Below, piece by piece: positions 13,131-23,335 of a stretch of 64,000 bases of DNA; within the stretch, counting starts at the first letter, position 1, and every line of letters begins with the position of its first letter. The notes under the pieces were generated by a model. The model was not told where the DNA came from and made no database searches. It was given only the letters and a program-made list of their open reading frames with translations. The stretch is from Norana najaformis (taxonomy: Eukaryota; Annelida; Clitellata; Crassiclitellata; Hormogastridae). The stretch spans positions 12,653,806-12,717,805 of the forward strand of contig OZ029921.1 of assembly GCA_964023275.1 (NCBI GenBank), given 5' to 3'. The position numbers were made by a program, and so were the translations under genes.

Positions 13131-13514
13131 CGAAAAAGATTTTGTAGCAATATTCTGATGTGTTCTCACTGAGAAATCTGAGTTATAAATGTCGTTGAAG
13201 GATTCTTGCACCACGTGTAGCAACAGAATGTTGACGTTTCAAGTAGGCCTAAAGTTGTCATTGAACTATTCATTTTTCACTTATATATACAAAAGACAAA
13301 GACTGTGCGTCTTTTCTACGCTACAATTTTGGCGAGTAAACGGTTCCAAGCCCGATCGACTGAAAACTTCGAAATATCATCGACATATAACTGAGATCCA
13401 GCGCGGTGGTATTCGCAGATCCCTAGGTCACGAAGAGACGGACAACGAGGAATCAACTGGCTAGTATTCCTCAGTTTGTCTCTTCCGCAGTTTCGCAAGC
13501 GCCTGAAGTCTGTA

Positions 13515-13618
13515 TTATTTGCCAGTGGTCTCACTGGTTCGGGTCGGGAGCGCTTCTGATGAGTCTATTCTTGAAGTGGCGCTTTATAAATGTCAGATTA
13601 CAATTACAATTACAATTA
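13515..13618 (+). repeat. Short L2-type 3' terminus with (ATTACA)n tail
   Basis: GGGAGCGCTTCTGATGAGTC...TTGAAGTGGCGCTTTATAAATGTCAG followed by ATTACA repeats is a detached retroposon 3' end. Almost the same sequence occurs inverted at 23255-23335, and related ends are at 28450-28510 and 40640-40690. Confidence 0.8.
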
Positions 13619-13619
13619 C

Positions 13620-14500
13620 AACGGAAGAATACAACGCTGGTGAACGAGTTCAGCCAACTACGAAAGCGGAGCGATCTAAGTATTTTGGTTGTGAACATGG
13701 TGGTAAATGCTTGACCTGGGACGTCACAGTAATCGATACTCTGGCAGTCTCTTATCGATCCAGAACAGCCGTGGTTGCAGGTGCTGCTGCTGAGATCGCA
13801 GCAAAACGAAAGACCTCAAAATACAGTGATATTCTCTCGACACACTGCTTCGTCCCTCTGGCCTTCGAGACTCTAGGCCCCATAAATCAGGAAGGCTTTA
13901 GCCTCATCAAGAAAATCGGACGCCATTTAACCCAAATATCGGGAGACAAGAGGGAGACTTCTTTCCTGTTCCAACGCCTCTCCATTGCCATCCAGCGATC
14001 TAGCGCGATTGCCTTTAATGGCACATTCTTGGAGCCAGATTTAAGCGAAGAATGGCAATTCCAGAGAACAATCACCGTGCCTGAAGCCAAGATTAATGAA
14101 AAGGAGAGAACCTGGAACAGGTCGTTGAGACCCAGCCGACGGGCCCCAACCGATCCTCTGGGTCAAGGAGCCACATCGCCTGTCGAAGGTCAGCCGGCGG
14201 GTCGAGGTCGAGGAGACGTCGACGCTCGGGTCAGTGAAGCCCACGACGCAGGCGCTTTCGAAGCAGACGACGACGGCGATGAAGAGGAGGGAGTTGGTGG
14301 TGCTGGATATTCGTCCGACCCACACCGGAAGTTCTTGCGCCCCATCGAAGAAACGCCCACAGAAGGCTCTACACTTACGCGACCGCTAACTCAGGGTTGC
14401 TTCTTCACCACGGCGCTTAAAGACAAGATCACGAGATTCGGAGGTGCAGCTAGTCGACCTGTTTCCAATGCGCCGGCCTGGACGCCACAGCAGCTCTAGT
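13620..14500 (+). mobile_element. Retroelement C-terminal domain plus acidic tail, copy 1
   Basis: The open frame (13519-14499) includes GGKCLTWDVTVIDTLAVSYR, KTSKYSDILSTHCFVPLAFE, TLGPINQEGFSLIKKIGRHL and SGDKRETSFLFQRLSIAIQR. This pattern is found downstream of RT in many invertebrate retroelement ORFs. The DVTV context resembles the PD-(D/E)XK endonuclease of RLE-type elements, but that link is an inference. It continues into a basic/acidic tail (RPSRRAPTD, DDDGDEEEGVGGAGYSSDPH) that ends LTQGCFFTTALKDK. No RT domain is attached, so this is a 5'-truncated copy that is still open. Confidence 0.6.
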
Positions 14501-14536
14501 TGCTCCAGCAACAATAGATTTGTATCATAATTGAAG

Positions 14537-14540
14537 TGAC

Positions 14541-14606
<66 letters not shown>

Positions 14607-14618
14607 TAATAATAATAA
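14537..14618. repeat. (AAT)n microsatellite between domain copies
   Basis: Two adjacent AAT runs separated by a one-base shift. The tract separates copy 1 and copy 2 of the retroelement C-terminal domain and is probably derived from the element's 3' tail. Confidence 0.9.
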
Positions 14619-14630
14619 CCGAACGAAAGA

Positions 14631-15603
14631 TTGCAAAAATACTCAGATGTTCTCTCGACACACTGCTTTGTCCCTCTGACTTTCGAGACTCTCGGCCCCA
14701 CAAATCAGGAAGGCATTAGCCTCATAAAAAAAACTTGGTCGCTACTTATCTCAAGTGTCGGGAGACAAAAGGGAAACTTCTTTCCTGTTCCAGCGCCTCT
14801 CCATCGCTTTCCAGCGCTTTAATGCAGTCGCTTTCTTGGAGCCATTTTAGCGAAGACTGGCAATTCCAGAGAACAATCACAGGCCGGAAGACAGCCCCAA
14901 TTCAGCGTTACTTACATTCTACCAGAGACCATGCTTCTTCGCTTCCTTGTCACTGCCCTTGTCTTCTGCCTGACCTAGAACAGGTGTCTCCGTGTGACCT
15001 ACCATCGGTGGAAGAAGAAGCGATTGACGTCAGTCATGACGAAGCATTAACAAAGGTTAACAGTAGAAAACACGGACGAGACCTGAAGGATTTAGTTCAG
15101 AAGAGGCAGTCAGACGAATTCATGATCTCAGAACTAGCACTCAATGCAACGATCGAGCGTATCCAGTCGCAAATTAAGGTCTTCGCCGACAAGAATAAAA
15201 TGAAGAAGACGCCTACAGCCGAAATTAAAGAAGGATAGAAGGCGGTGCCTGTAACCAAGATTAAAGAAACGGAGAGAGACAGGAGCTGGTCGACGAGACC
15301 CAGCCGACGGGTCCCAACCGGTCCTCAAGGTCAAGGAGCCGCAACGCCTGACTTAGGTCAGCCAGCGAGTCAAGGTCGAGGAGACACCGACGCTCGGATC
15401 AGCGAAGCCCACGACGCAGGCACCATCGAAGCAGACGACGGCGACGACGAAGAGGAGGGAGTTGGAGGAGCAGGATGTTCGTCCGATCAGCACCGGTCAC
15501 GGTCCATCGAAGAAACGCGGGCAGAACATTCTACACTTACGCAACCGCTGATTCAGGGTTGCTTCTTCACCACTGCGCTTAACGACAAGACCAATGCAGC
15601 CTA
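14631..15603 (+). mobile_element. Retroelement C-terminal domain plus acidic tail, copy 2
   Basis: KYSDVLSTHCFVPLTFETLG and ISLIKKTW begin the copy (14631 on), then frameshifts. A frame to 15238 contains a lysine-rich segment (KHGRDLKDLVQKRQSDEF). The frame at 15245-15604 repeats the tail: STRPSRRVPTGPQGQGAATP, EAHDAGTIEADDGDDEEEGV and LIQGCFFTTALNDK. It matches copy 1 over both blocks but has a different middle (about 14890-15230). Confidence 0.65.
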
Positions 15604-15644
15604 GAGAGAAGAAACCTACGAAGAAACTATTAAATATTTGACCT

Positions 15645-15647
<3 letters not shown>

Positions 15648-15682
<35 letters not shown>

Positions 15683-15835
15683 TAAAATTAAAAATTGGAT
15701 GTTCGTCCGATCCACACCGGAGGTTCTTGCGCTCCATCGAGAAAGCGCCCACAGAACGCTCTGCACTTACGCGACCGCTAACTCAGGGTTGCTTCTTCAC
15801 CACGGCGCACGGAGCAGAAGATGGCAGCGCGTTCG
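15648..15835 (+). repeat. (AAT)n tract and third partial copy of the acidic tail
   Basis: An AAT run (15648-15680) is followed at about 15697 by GCSSDPHRRFLRSIE..PTE and LTRPLTQGCFFTTA. This is only the last 45 or so codons of the tail seen in copies 1 and 2. The coding similarity stops near 15810. Confidence 0.7.
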
Positions 15836-15845
15836 CAAGATTACG

Positions 15846-16350
15846 TAGTTACTAGTTAGTTAGCCATGCAGAAGGGTTAGAAGGAAGTAAGCTACCGTCA
15901 GAGAAGTAGTTCTTGACCACTTTATGCATCGCCATTCGCCACAGCATACTGAAAGAGGATATCCCCGAACGGCATCGACCCACACCATACAGCGAGTCGA
16001 AGATTTCTGGTCTCGCGCTTGAATTCCAACCAAATATCGCCAACACTCGATCAAACAAATATCGGCTACGGTCCTCATCGAGGAATCAACTGCATGTCCC
16101 ACGGTCTTCCACGAAGTTCGGCGAACGTTCCTTCACTGTCGCCGGACCCACTACGTGGAACAGTCTTCCTGACAATGTGACGAATGCCCCATCCCTGGAC
16201 GCATTCAAGTCACGACTCAAGACACACCTTTTTAAGATATCTTATGACTAGTTGATTTTTGAACCCATGTACAGCGCCCTTTTCTTCGGCCTCGGCTGTA
16301 CTACGGCGCTATATAAATTGTCTTATTATTATTATTATTATTATTATTAA
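15846..16350 (+). mobile_element. Non-LTR retrotransposon 3' end with (TTA)n tail
   Basis: The frame 15913-16251 ends in the standard C-terminus of L2/CR1-group RT ORFs: ERSFTVAGPTTWNSLPDNV and FKSRLKTHLFKISYD. The 3' UTR ends GGCGCTATATAAATTG followed by TTATTATTATT repeats. The family differs from A-C above and is 5' truncated. Confidence 0.85.
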
Positions 16351-16439
16351 TAATAATAACAATAGAAAGCTCGAGCAACTATTCTATGAATGACAGGGGC
16401 TGAAGAAGAACAAGAGTCGTCAGTCCCAGACTCAAAACA

Positions 16440-17193
16440 CCCAAAGAAGTTACATTTTTAGACACGATCGGGGAACTGTTTGACATTGCGCAAGGATCTC
16501 ATAGAGAATCACAGCAGAAAAAGGGACGACCAGGCTGCATGACAGGAGTCGACCAGGAGCTGCTCCAAAAAGAGCAGAAGCAGATGGAGAAATAGGAGAG
16601 CCTGCAAAGGAGGCGACAGCAACCCCAACTCAGGAAAGATGCCCTTTTGGAGAAAGTTATGCTGGAGTCAGTGTGAATGTGAAGATCAAGATCCACATCC
16701 CAATACAAGTACTGCCATCCCACCACGAAAACGAGGACTCCAAAGTGTTGTATCACCAGAACTGGCAGCTATGCTTGATCGAAATGGACTGAGTGACATG
16801 ACCGCCATGATGATGGTTTTTGAAGCGTCTAGAGCTCTCAGATAAGATCCAGAAGTTCTTACACTTTACAGGTCAACCATCCAGCGTCTACGTCGAAGAA
16901 ACCAAAAAGTAGCTGCTGTTGGCATTGTACAGGCATTCGAACCAAACACGATCCTGACAGTCCACTGGGATAGCAAGCTGATGCTCGATTTTACAGGGAA
17001 AGAGAGTGCACAGGCTGGCTATTCTGGTTTCAAAGATGGGGAGAAGAAACTGTTGTCATTTCCAAAGATACCCGCAGGGACTGGCCAAGCTGTGTCCAAA
17101 GCTGTGCACAACGGAATACGAGAATGGGGCCTGGAAGGCTTGGTCCAGGGCATGTGTTTTGACACAACCAGCTGTAACACTGGCCGACTGTGA
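16440..17193 (+). mobile_element. Transposase-like fragment with HWD and CFDTT motifs
   Basis: Reading frames in order give IGELFDIAQGSH, KKGRPGCMTGVDQELLQKEQ, SVVSPELAAMLDRNGLSD, YRSTIQRLRRRNQKVA, ILTVHWDSKLMLDFTGKE and KKLLSFPKIPAGTGQAVSKA. It ends with LVQGMCFDTTSCNTGRL before a stop. From memory this is a widespread invertebrate mobile-element protein whose full form continues past the second aspartate; I cannot name its superfamily with certainty. One internal stop follows ASRALR. The copy is truncated right after the second acidic motif. Confidence 0.55.
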
Positions 17194-17199
17194 CAGAAT

Positions 17200-17657
17200 T
17201 AAGTGACTGCTAAAGATTGCACATGTTCAGACTTAATTATTTCAACAGTTTCTGAATTAAAGACTTGTTAATTTTGTGTTGCATTGTTATTGGATTTTAT
17301 TTCCTGGTGCTACTATAAGAAAACGCCCTAGGAATTTAATTTTAGCAACCAAAGATAGTTTTATATACTGGCAGAATCGACTTTTCAATATATACATACA
17401 ATATGTATGTTACCTAGTGTATGTTATATTAGTATTCATATATACATACATATATGTATATATTGTGTATACATGTATACTGTATATTCTTTTTCTTCAG
17501 TGTTATGCCCTTACGCAGGTCCAGGAATCCAATGGCACCATTCTTCTCTGTTCTGTGCCCTCTCCTTGACTCCTTTGTAGCCCCTTTTTTCCCTTTATCC
17601 ATCATCTAGTCCAATAGTATATTCCTTGATCTTCCTAGAAATTTATTTTCTTCAATT

Positions 17658-17694
<37 letters not shown>

Positions 17695-18500
17695 ATAATA
17701 AACATATGTATATTTTGGTTGAATGCCATTCTGTATGTCTGCCTTTGTGGCTGTGCATCTTTCTTTATTTATTGCCATGTATTTAATTGTTTGTGTTTGT
17801 TGAAGCTTACGATTCCTCGCTCAGTCGATGGATATATGGCATATTAACAAATGCATTACTTACTTAGTTCTGAACTGTTTGGTAAAATAAGTTTATTATT
17901 ACTGCATGAATATAAGGAAAACTTGTTTATTCATATTCTGAGCATATGTGAACAGGGTGGAGAAAAGGGACCATTTTCTACTTTCTAGATTGGCCGTAAA
18001 ATGCCCTTTTCCGTACAACAATAAACATTGATTTTTGTGTCTAATGCAGCTGCATCTCGAGCTCACAGTGTACTACAAACTGTTTTACTACATTAAGGCC
18101 AAATCGAGTTTTTTCACACTGGGTAGAGAGAATTCGAATAATCCAGATTTCCGCCCAATTTAACAAGAATGTAGACATGGATTAGTGCTTGCAGACTATT
18201 CATCTGTGGTCTTTAAGAGCCTGTGGGATAAATGCATGTGCAGGCTATATCATATTTTTTACACATTTTCCTAATTTCCGTGGGTAATATGCATGTGTGG
18301 GTTATATCTGTGTGCAGGTTATATGCATGAAAATATGGGTACAAGCAAAACAGCTGCATTATATGAAGGAATGGTCCAAATGTACTGATTTGCTGAGCTA
18401 AATTTATTCAGTTGATTGGGGTGTTCTGCAGTATACCTCTGTATAATACCAAAATCTGTCAATGGCTCTTCTAAAACTAATTTAACAGGTTTTGGCTGCC
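17200..18500. other. No gene recognised; contains an (AT)n tract and a repeated TIR-like motif
   Basis: The stretch has alternating TATACATA runs (17390-17480), (AT)n at 17662-17692, and near 18290-18345 the motif GGGTTATATCTG...CAGGTTATATGCATGAAAATATGGG. A comparable motif occurs at 62970-63070. Nothing coding is supported. Confidence 0.5.
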
Positions 18501-18504
18501 ATTC

Positions 18505-18771
18505 TTTATTTATTCAGACAGAATAAAAATTACCGACACTTAACTCAAAATAGGTCTCTCATAAAAAGCAAAGCAATAGTAGTGAGTCAAGTACAATGTT
18601 ACACCAGTCAGTACCAGAAGTTGCTCTCAGTCAAGAAACAAAATCGATCAACATATTCAAAAAAGAAGGAAATCATTAACAAGTGCTCATTGAAAGTCTT
18701 TAGAAAGAATTAAGATGGGATAAAAGGAAAATACAAAGAAATGATCTTGTGAAGCTCATTCTCTGTGGAAT
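18505..18771 (-). other. WDR4: WDR4 3' UTR with candidate polyadenylation signals
   Basis: Downstream of the WDR4 stop codon there are about 260 AT-rich bases without coding signal. They end at two overlapping AATAAA hexamers on the minus strand (18505-18510 and 18509-18514). This is the nearest strong poly(A) signal on that strand. The exact cleavage site cannot be seen. Confidence 0.5.
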
Positions 18772-18989
18772 TCAGTTCTTATTCAGACGAATTTTCTTTT
18801 TTATGTTTCCCTCTGTAGTATCTTCTTCTGAGGGTGATTTGTTATTTGGCGAAGTGATTTCTTTTCTTTGTCTGTTCTTGGTGTCTTGCTCTTGGTGCAA
18901 TCGCTCTTGCTTCCTGCTGATGTATTCCTTCATGTTGTCAATACGAACTTTGTGGAGTGCAGGAAATTTGCTCTGAACTGCAACTGAAG
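18772..18989 (-). CDS. WDR4: WDR4 last coding exon, C-terminal basic tail
   Basis: The exon is 218 bp: two bases completing Ser, 71 codons and a TGA stop. It opens after TTTGTATTTCAG and reads SVAVQSKFPALHKVRIDNMK, then EYISRKQERLHQEQ and a charged tail ending KKKIRLNKN. The family has the same layout (LYK..FDN...YLKKKEERL then a lysine/arginine-rich tail). Two further AG dinucleotides lie just inside the exon, but the chosen acceptor has the best pyrimidine run and the correct phase. Confidence 0.9.
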
Positions 18990-21160
18990 CTGAAATACAA
19001 AGTAAACTTAAACTGTAAATCCAAATATAACAGACCTATTTCTCTATGTTTCAACTGTCAAACAGGCTTACTAGTAATTTTAACGTGGAGGTCTGAAGTC
19101 ACATCATGTTTATATGCAACAATGTTAATCCTTACATTCCAGCAGATGACTCACATCCCATAAGTCTGAGGCCAACACTTTTTTAGTACAAAAACTCCAA
19201 AATAAACATTTCAAACATGTTACATTTTCAACAAACCTGTGCATGGTCTGTAATAGGTACTTTTTGCTCATTTTCCTTGCCAAAATATGTAGGCTTCAAT
19301 GAATATCCATACTGAATCATCCTAGAATTTTGTATCATTTTTGGTTTGGACAGAGTAGCAAAATGTTTTATTAAGAAAATACCATCTCTCAGCACAATAA
19401 ATCTAATAAAGACATTATAAATATCTCTACAACTGAGTTATAATCGTAGTAGGGTTTACAAATATTTAATGTAGTGTTCACCAAATTCAGTAGCCTGGAT
19501 AAATGAAATTTTCCCTTGGTTGTATTATCACACTTCATTATATCACACAACTCTAAATAGTTCCTAGAATTTTCCTTTGTCATGTACATTAACTGTATTA
19601 AAATATTTGTTTTATTTATATATTTATTACAAATATTTATTTATTTATATTACTCCAGTAGGTCTTCTTGTATAAAATCATTGGTTGCCCAAAGGCTAGG
19701 TGATTTAAAGCCATATGTAGTTAAAAATTTGCCAGAATGTTTATGTGAGCTCAATACCTTTATAACTTGTTAAGCCAGTTAAAACACTAGAAAGGGTACT
19801 GCACAAAAGGGGCAGCAGTTTGACAACATAATGTCATCATCTGCTACCATCGCTGGCTTGGGGTAAAATGTTATTCCTATCAGCTGCTGTGTTAAACAGT
19901 TAACATATTGCAAATTAAAAATTGTCTGTTAAATCAACCCTAGTCGTTCTCCTGGAACTGACCTGGAATAAAACATGATCCCCCTTTCACAGGTCTTACA
20001 ACTGTTAGGTTAATTCTCTCGGTACCACATAACTGTGCACAATAACCATCCAACACTGTTATTTGCCATCCACCAACTGAACACTAACTGTAAGACAAAA
20101 TGGATTTTTTAAAAGTTTCATATATAGTGTGTAAGCTTTTAAGCATCTATATATAGCACCTTTCAAGAACCTCTCAAAGTACAACCCTAATCTGATATAA
20201 CTGGTAAAGGAGGAGGGAGGTATCATGTTGTGGCATGTTGAGAAAGTGTAGACCTAAATATCTTCAAATTGGCCGAGGCTGAATTTTGTGAAAATACAGC
20301 ATATGACTGAGTACAAGACAAGCATGTGCAAAGATGAACAACGAGACGACAGTGGCCTGGGAACTAAAACATGTCTGAGGACCTTGGTGTGCTCCTGGAT
20401 GAAGAACTGTCCATATATAGCAGCATGATCCCTCCTTTGGAAGGTGTCATGACAATAACCATCACATAAACCCAATATCTGGCCCATAAGTGAGTCAGAT
20501 GAGTGAAATGTTAAGTACAGCAAAGTGATGGACCTGAACTCCAAAAGCAGTGACGAATATGGTAAGATCAGCTGCACATCAAAATCTACAGAAGTGAACT
20601 GCAGACCAAGCCCTTTTCGGGCACTGAATTGCACTGATGTCAGAGTCAAATGGCTACCGTCACTATTTGCACATCTAGGAAAGAGCAAAGCTGTCGAACA
20701 TCTACAAGAGGTACTGAGTTGGGTCTTCTTCTAGCATACGCAGTTTGTGCCCAGCCATTTGCAAACATTATCATTAGTGAGAAGGAAAGCCCACAGTCTG
20801 ACACTGAAATGTGTTTGTGGATGGACAATGACAATGTGCACCATATTCCGTACTGTGCCACAGCTGCACGAAGGATCTGAGGTTTGTCCCCGTTTGATCA
20901 CTGCAGGCACAGCAATCCTGACCCCTCCAAAATCAGTTTACTGCAGACCACAGCTGTTGAGGCAAGTTGAAGCTTGGAGGACAAACAGACAGCTCAGCAG
21001 TGGTTAGTCACATTCACCGGTACCCATTCGTCCCTCTAGGCCAAAATAGCCATCATGTACCCAGATGGCATGTCCAACCAAATCAGGTGTCTTGAGGACA
21101 GGCTCGTAGGCACAAGCAAAGTGATATCGTCATGAAATGGTAAATCAATGTTCACCTCGA
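18990..21160. other. WDR4 intron sequence without recognised gene
   Basis: AT-rich to about 20250. Short frames at 20254-21007 carry no identifiable domain, although the composition suggests degraded transposon sequence. Confidence 0.45.
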
Positions 21161-21161
21161 T

Positions 21162-21440
21162 ATGTGGTTTTGGTGCACCATCGATCACCCAAAGATCAGC
21201 CTGCTAAGACAGAGAGGCAGGCTAAGTTGGATAAGAGATCTGAGAAAGGTAAGTCTGAAGTTGAGAACGATACAACATAAGGGCCTGAGCAGAATGAACA
21301 GCTGCAGGAAGGTAGTTCCAAAATCCAGATCCAGCAACCAAAAAGCTCGTTCACCAATGAACAATTCAATACCCAAGTTATGAGCAGCATCAGCCAACTC
21401 AACAAGTGAGTCACCCAATTTTAAGGATTTAAGCCATTCA
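21162..21440 (-). mobile_element. L2-like 3' fragment (low-complexity decay)
   Basis: On the minus strand ERAFWLLDLDFGTTFLQLF resembles a frameshifted version of the L2 C-terminal (R)AFSVAGPRLWNSLPAAV motif. CTAAGACAGAGAGGCAG on the plus strand recurs in the L2-like 3' end at 36840. It is heavily decayed. Confidence 0.45.
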
Positions 21441-21859
21441 AATTTCTTAAGTTGCTAGTAGTTGTTCACAATGTTTAATGGCATCTTAACCCCTTTACTT
21501 ATGAAACATATTAGTATTCGAACATGTTTTAAAACAATCCGGTGTCTTCCAGCGCTTCTCCTTATTGACTCCAGCGCCAATCCAGTGAAAGTTGGTAACA
21601 GACTACAGCATCTGCCCAGTGAAATCCGGTAATGGACTTTAGAGGTTAAAGATCTGCTAATTTTGTTGTGTTGCATTGGTATCAGATCTGATTTTGTGGT
21701 ACTACTTTACAGAAACAATCTAAATCTAAATATAGCAACAAAAGATACAATAAACCGTTAGAATCCATTTGCCAACTATTAGGTAAAATAAGTCTATTGT
21801 TACTGCATGAATTTAGGGAAAACTTGTGTACTTTTAGTCTAAGTGTATGATAACTAGAA

Positions 21860-22890
21860 AGTGGGCTAAAAATTTAGATTAAATTAATCACATGACTAAA
21901 ATTTTTTACTCCAATTAATCACACTCAACATGGATGAATTAAATTTGATAAGAAATTTGTAATGTACTACATTACAACTGATATTTAGCAGTAACTTTAT
22001 TAATTTATAAAAATTTAAGATAAAAATAATCCTAAATTTGGCTATAATATAATTAGCAATTTGTAAAAATTGTTTGAAATTTTATTGTATATATTTTAAA
22101 ACAATGCAAAAAATCATAATTTTCTCGCAGTTCAGAAGTTTCTGCTAAGTTCTACTTGCCATTCAACCAGCTGTGTTGACAGAGTAGTTTGTCTGCATTT
22201 TCTGGAGTAAGAGTTGCTCTGCTTCAGTTTAATACATAGTCAGCCATTAAAAACAAACACTTGCATGGCACTTTCGTAGTAGGTATTCAGAGATACTTTC
22301 TGGCCAAAGTCGATAAAGAAGGATGCAACAAAGTAGGGCCCTTCAACCCGTCAAAAATGTTCGTTTCTTTGAACAAGAAAGGCTCCAATTTATACTGTGA
22401 TATTTCAGCAATAACACCATCTTTGCAGGGTATGTCTTTGTCATTCGAGTCTGTAGGTAAATGAAACAGACGCATCTTTTTCTGTGGAGGTTCATTTTGT
22501 GATGTTTTGGATTTAACTATAAAAGAATTTCCTGCAGAAAGTAACTGCTTCGCTCTAGCCCATGTCACTTTGCCATCAATGTGAGGCAAAAATGTGAGCT
22601 TCTTAAACCATGGGTCTAAAGAACACGTTACAGTCAACCATACCAAAATAAAGCCCCCTTTTCTGAAATTTATGTTGGCACTGAACATGTCTTTGAATTT
22701 TACAATATAGCCTGGACATTCTCAAAGACCGTGAATTCTTGCAGTAGATGTGAAATTCTTGGTAAAACAACAGGGCAAGATACACATTTTCACAGCCAAG
22801 TTCAGTTGCCATTTTGCAAGGTTCTAACACTTCAGAAATTTTGCCTAATTTCCCCCATTCATCTGCTGCTACAGTTGACCTTTAACCAGG
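21860..22890 (-). mobile_element. Decayed hAT (ZBED-type) transposase fragment
   Basis: On the minus strand, 22287-22688 reads CSLDPWFKKLTFLPH, then a linker with EPPQKKMRLFHLP, then TLLHPSLSTLARKYL. These match the ZBED-type hAT pattern (SSLDPRFK.L.FL, then ....LA..YLCIPATS). After a stop the frame continues IPTTKVPCKCLFLMADYV and TLTPENADKLLCQHSWLN, the hAT C-terminal dimerisation region with its ER glutamate lost. Upstream coding is scrambled by frameshifts. AT-rich GATTAA/TTAATC stretches near 21860-21920 resemble the termini of the element at 24481. Confidence 0.75.
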
Positions 22891-23254
22891 AAAATCTGCC
22901 ACTCATTGGCGATACGGTCACTATCAATTTGTGGCCAAATGCGGGTGCAGACGTGACAAGGTCGCTCGGCGTACTGACCTCACAGCAGGCAAAGGTTTCG
23001 CCCTCCCACTGGATAATCTGCTATATCAGCTGCAGTTTGTGGTTCCTGCAGACTCGGCACCTCAGACGTCAAATCACGATGCTGACACTGGATGGCGTCC
23101 CAGTCCAGGTTGGCAGTGACACGCATGTGTGGTCAACAATCTTGGAGTTGCTGTACCAGCCAGCAAAAATCTGGCAGCCAACATTGGTGGGGATGGCCCA
23201 GAGATTGACATCCTGCAGAATGGTATGTCATCAGTGGATGCACATGGATAAGGG

Positions 23255-23335
23255 GTAATTGTAATTTGACATTTATAAAGTGCCACTTCAAGAATAAACT
23301 CATCAGAGGCACTCCCAACCAGTGAGATGACTGTC
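23255..23335 (-). repeat. Short L2-type 3' terminus, inverted copy of 13515-13618
   Basis: On the minus strand CTCACTGGTTGGGAGTGCC, TCTGATGAGTTTATTCTTGA and AGTGGCACTTTATAAATGTC precede ATTACAATTAC. It matches 13515-13618 almost base for base, with no RT coding sequence attached in either place. Confidence 0.8.

Noticed and set aside
14370..14430. QGCFF as a PCNA-interacting (PIP) box
   Set aside because: Spacing does not fit Q-x-x-(I/L/M)-x-x-(F/Y)-(F/Y); glutamine falls at the wrong position.
14386..14703. Minus-strand frame with poly-Ile and poly-Leu
   Set aside because: It is created by the AAT microsatellite and antisense sequence of the retroelement tail.
20525..21007. Possible retroelement C-terminus (CVCGWTMTM...)
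   Set aside because: The resemblance to the C.CG..QTM.HI pattern needs an unsupported frame change and no neighbouring motif confirms it.
22731..23258. 175-codon plus-strand frame
   Set aside because: No motif was found, it partly overlaps the hAT fragment antisense and an L2-type 3' end, and no splice or start context supports it.
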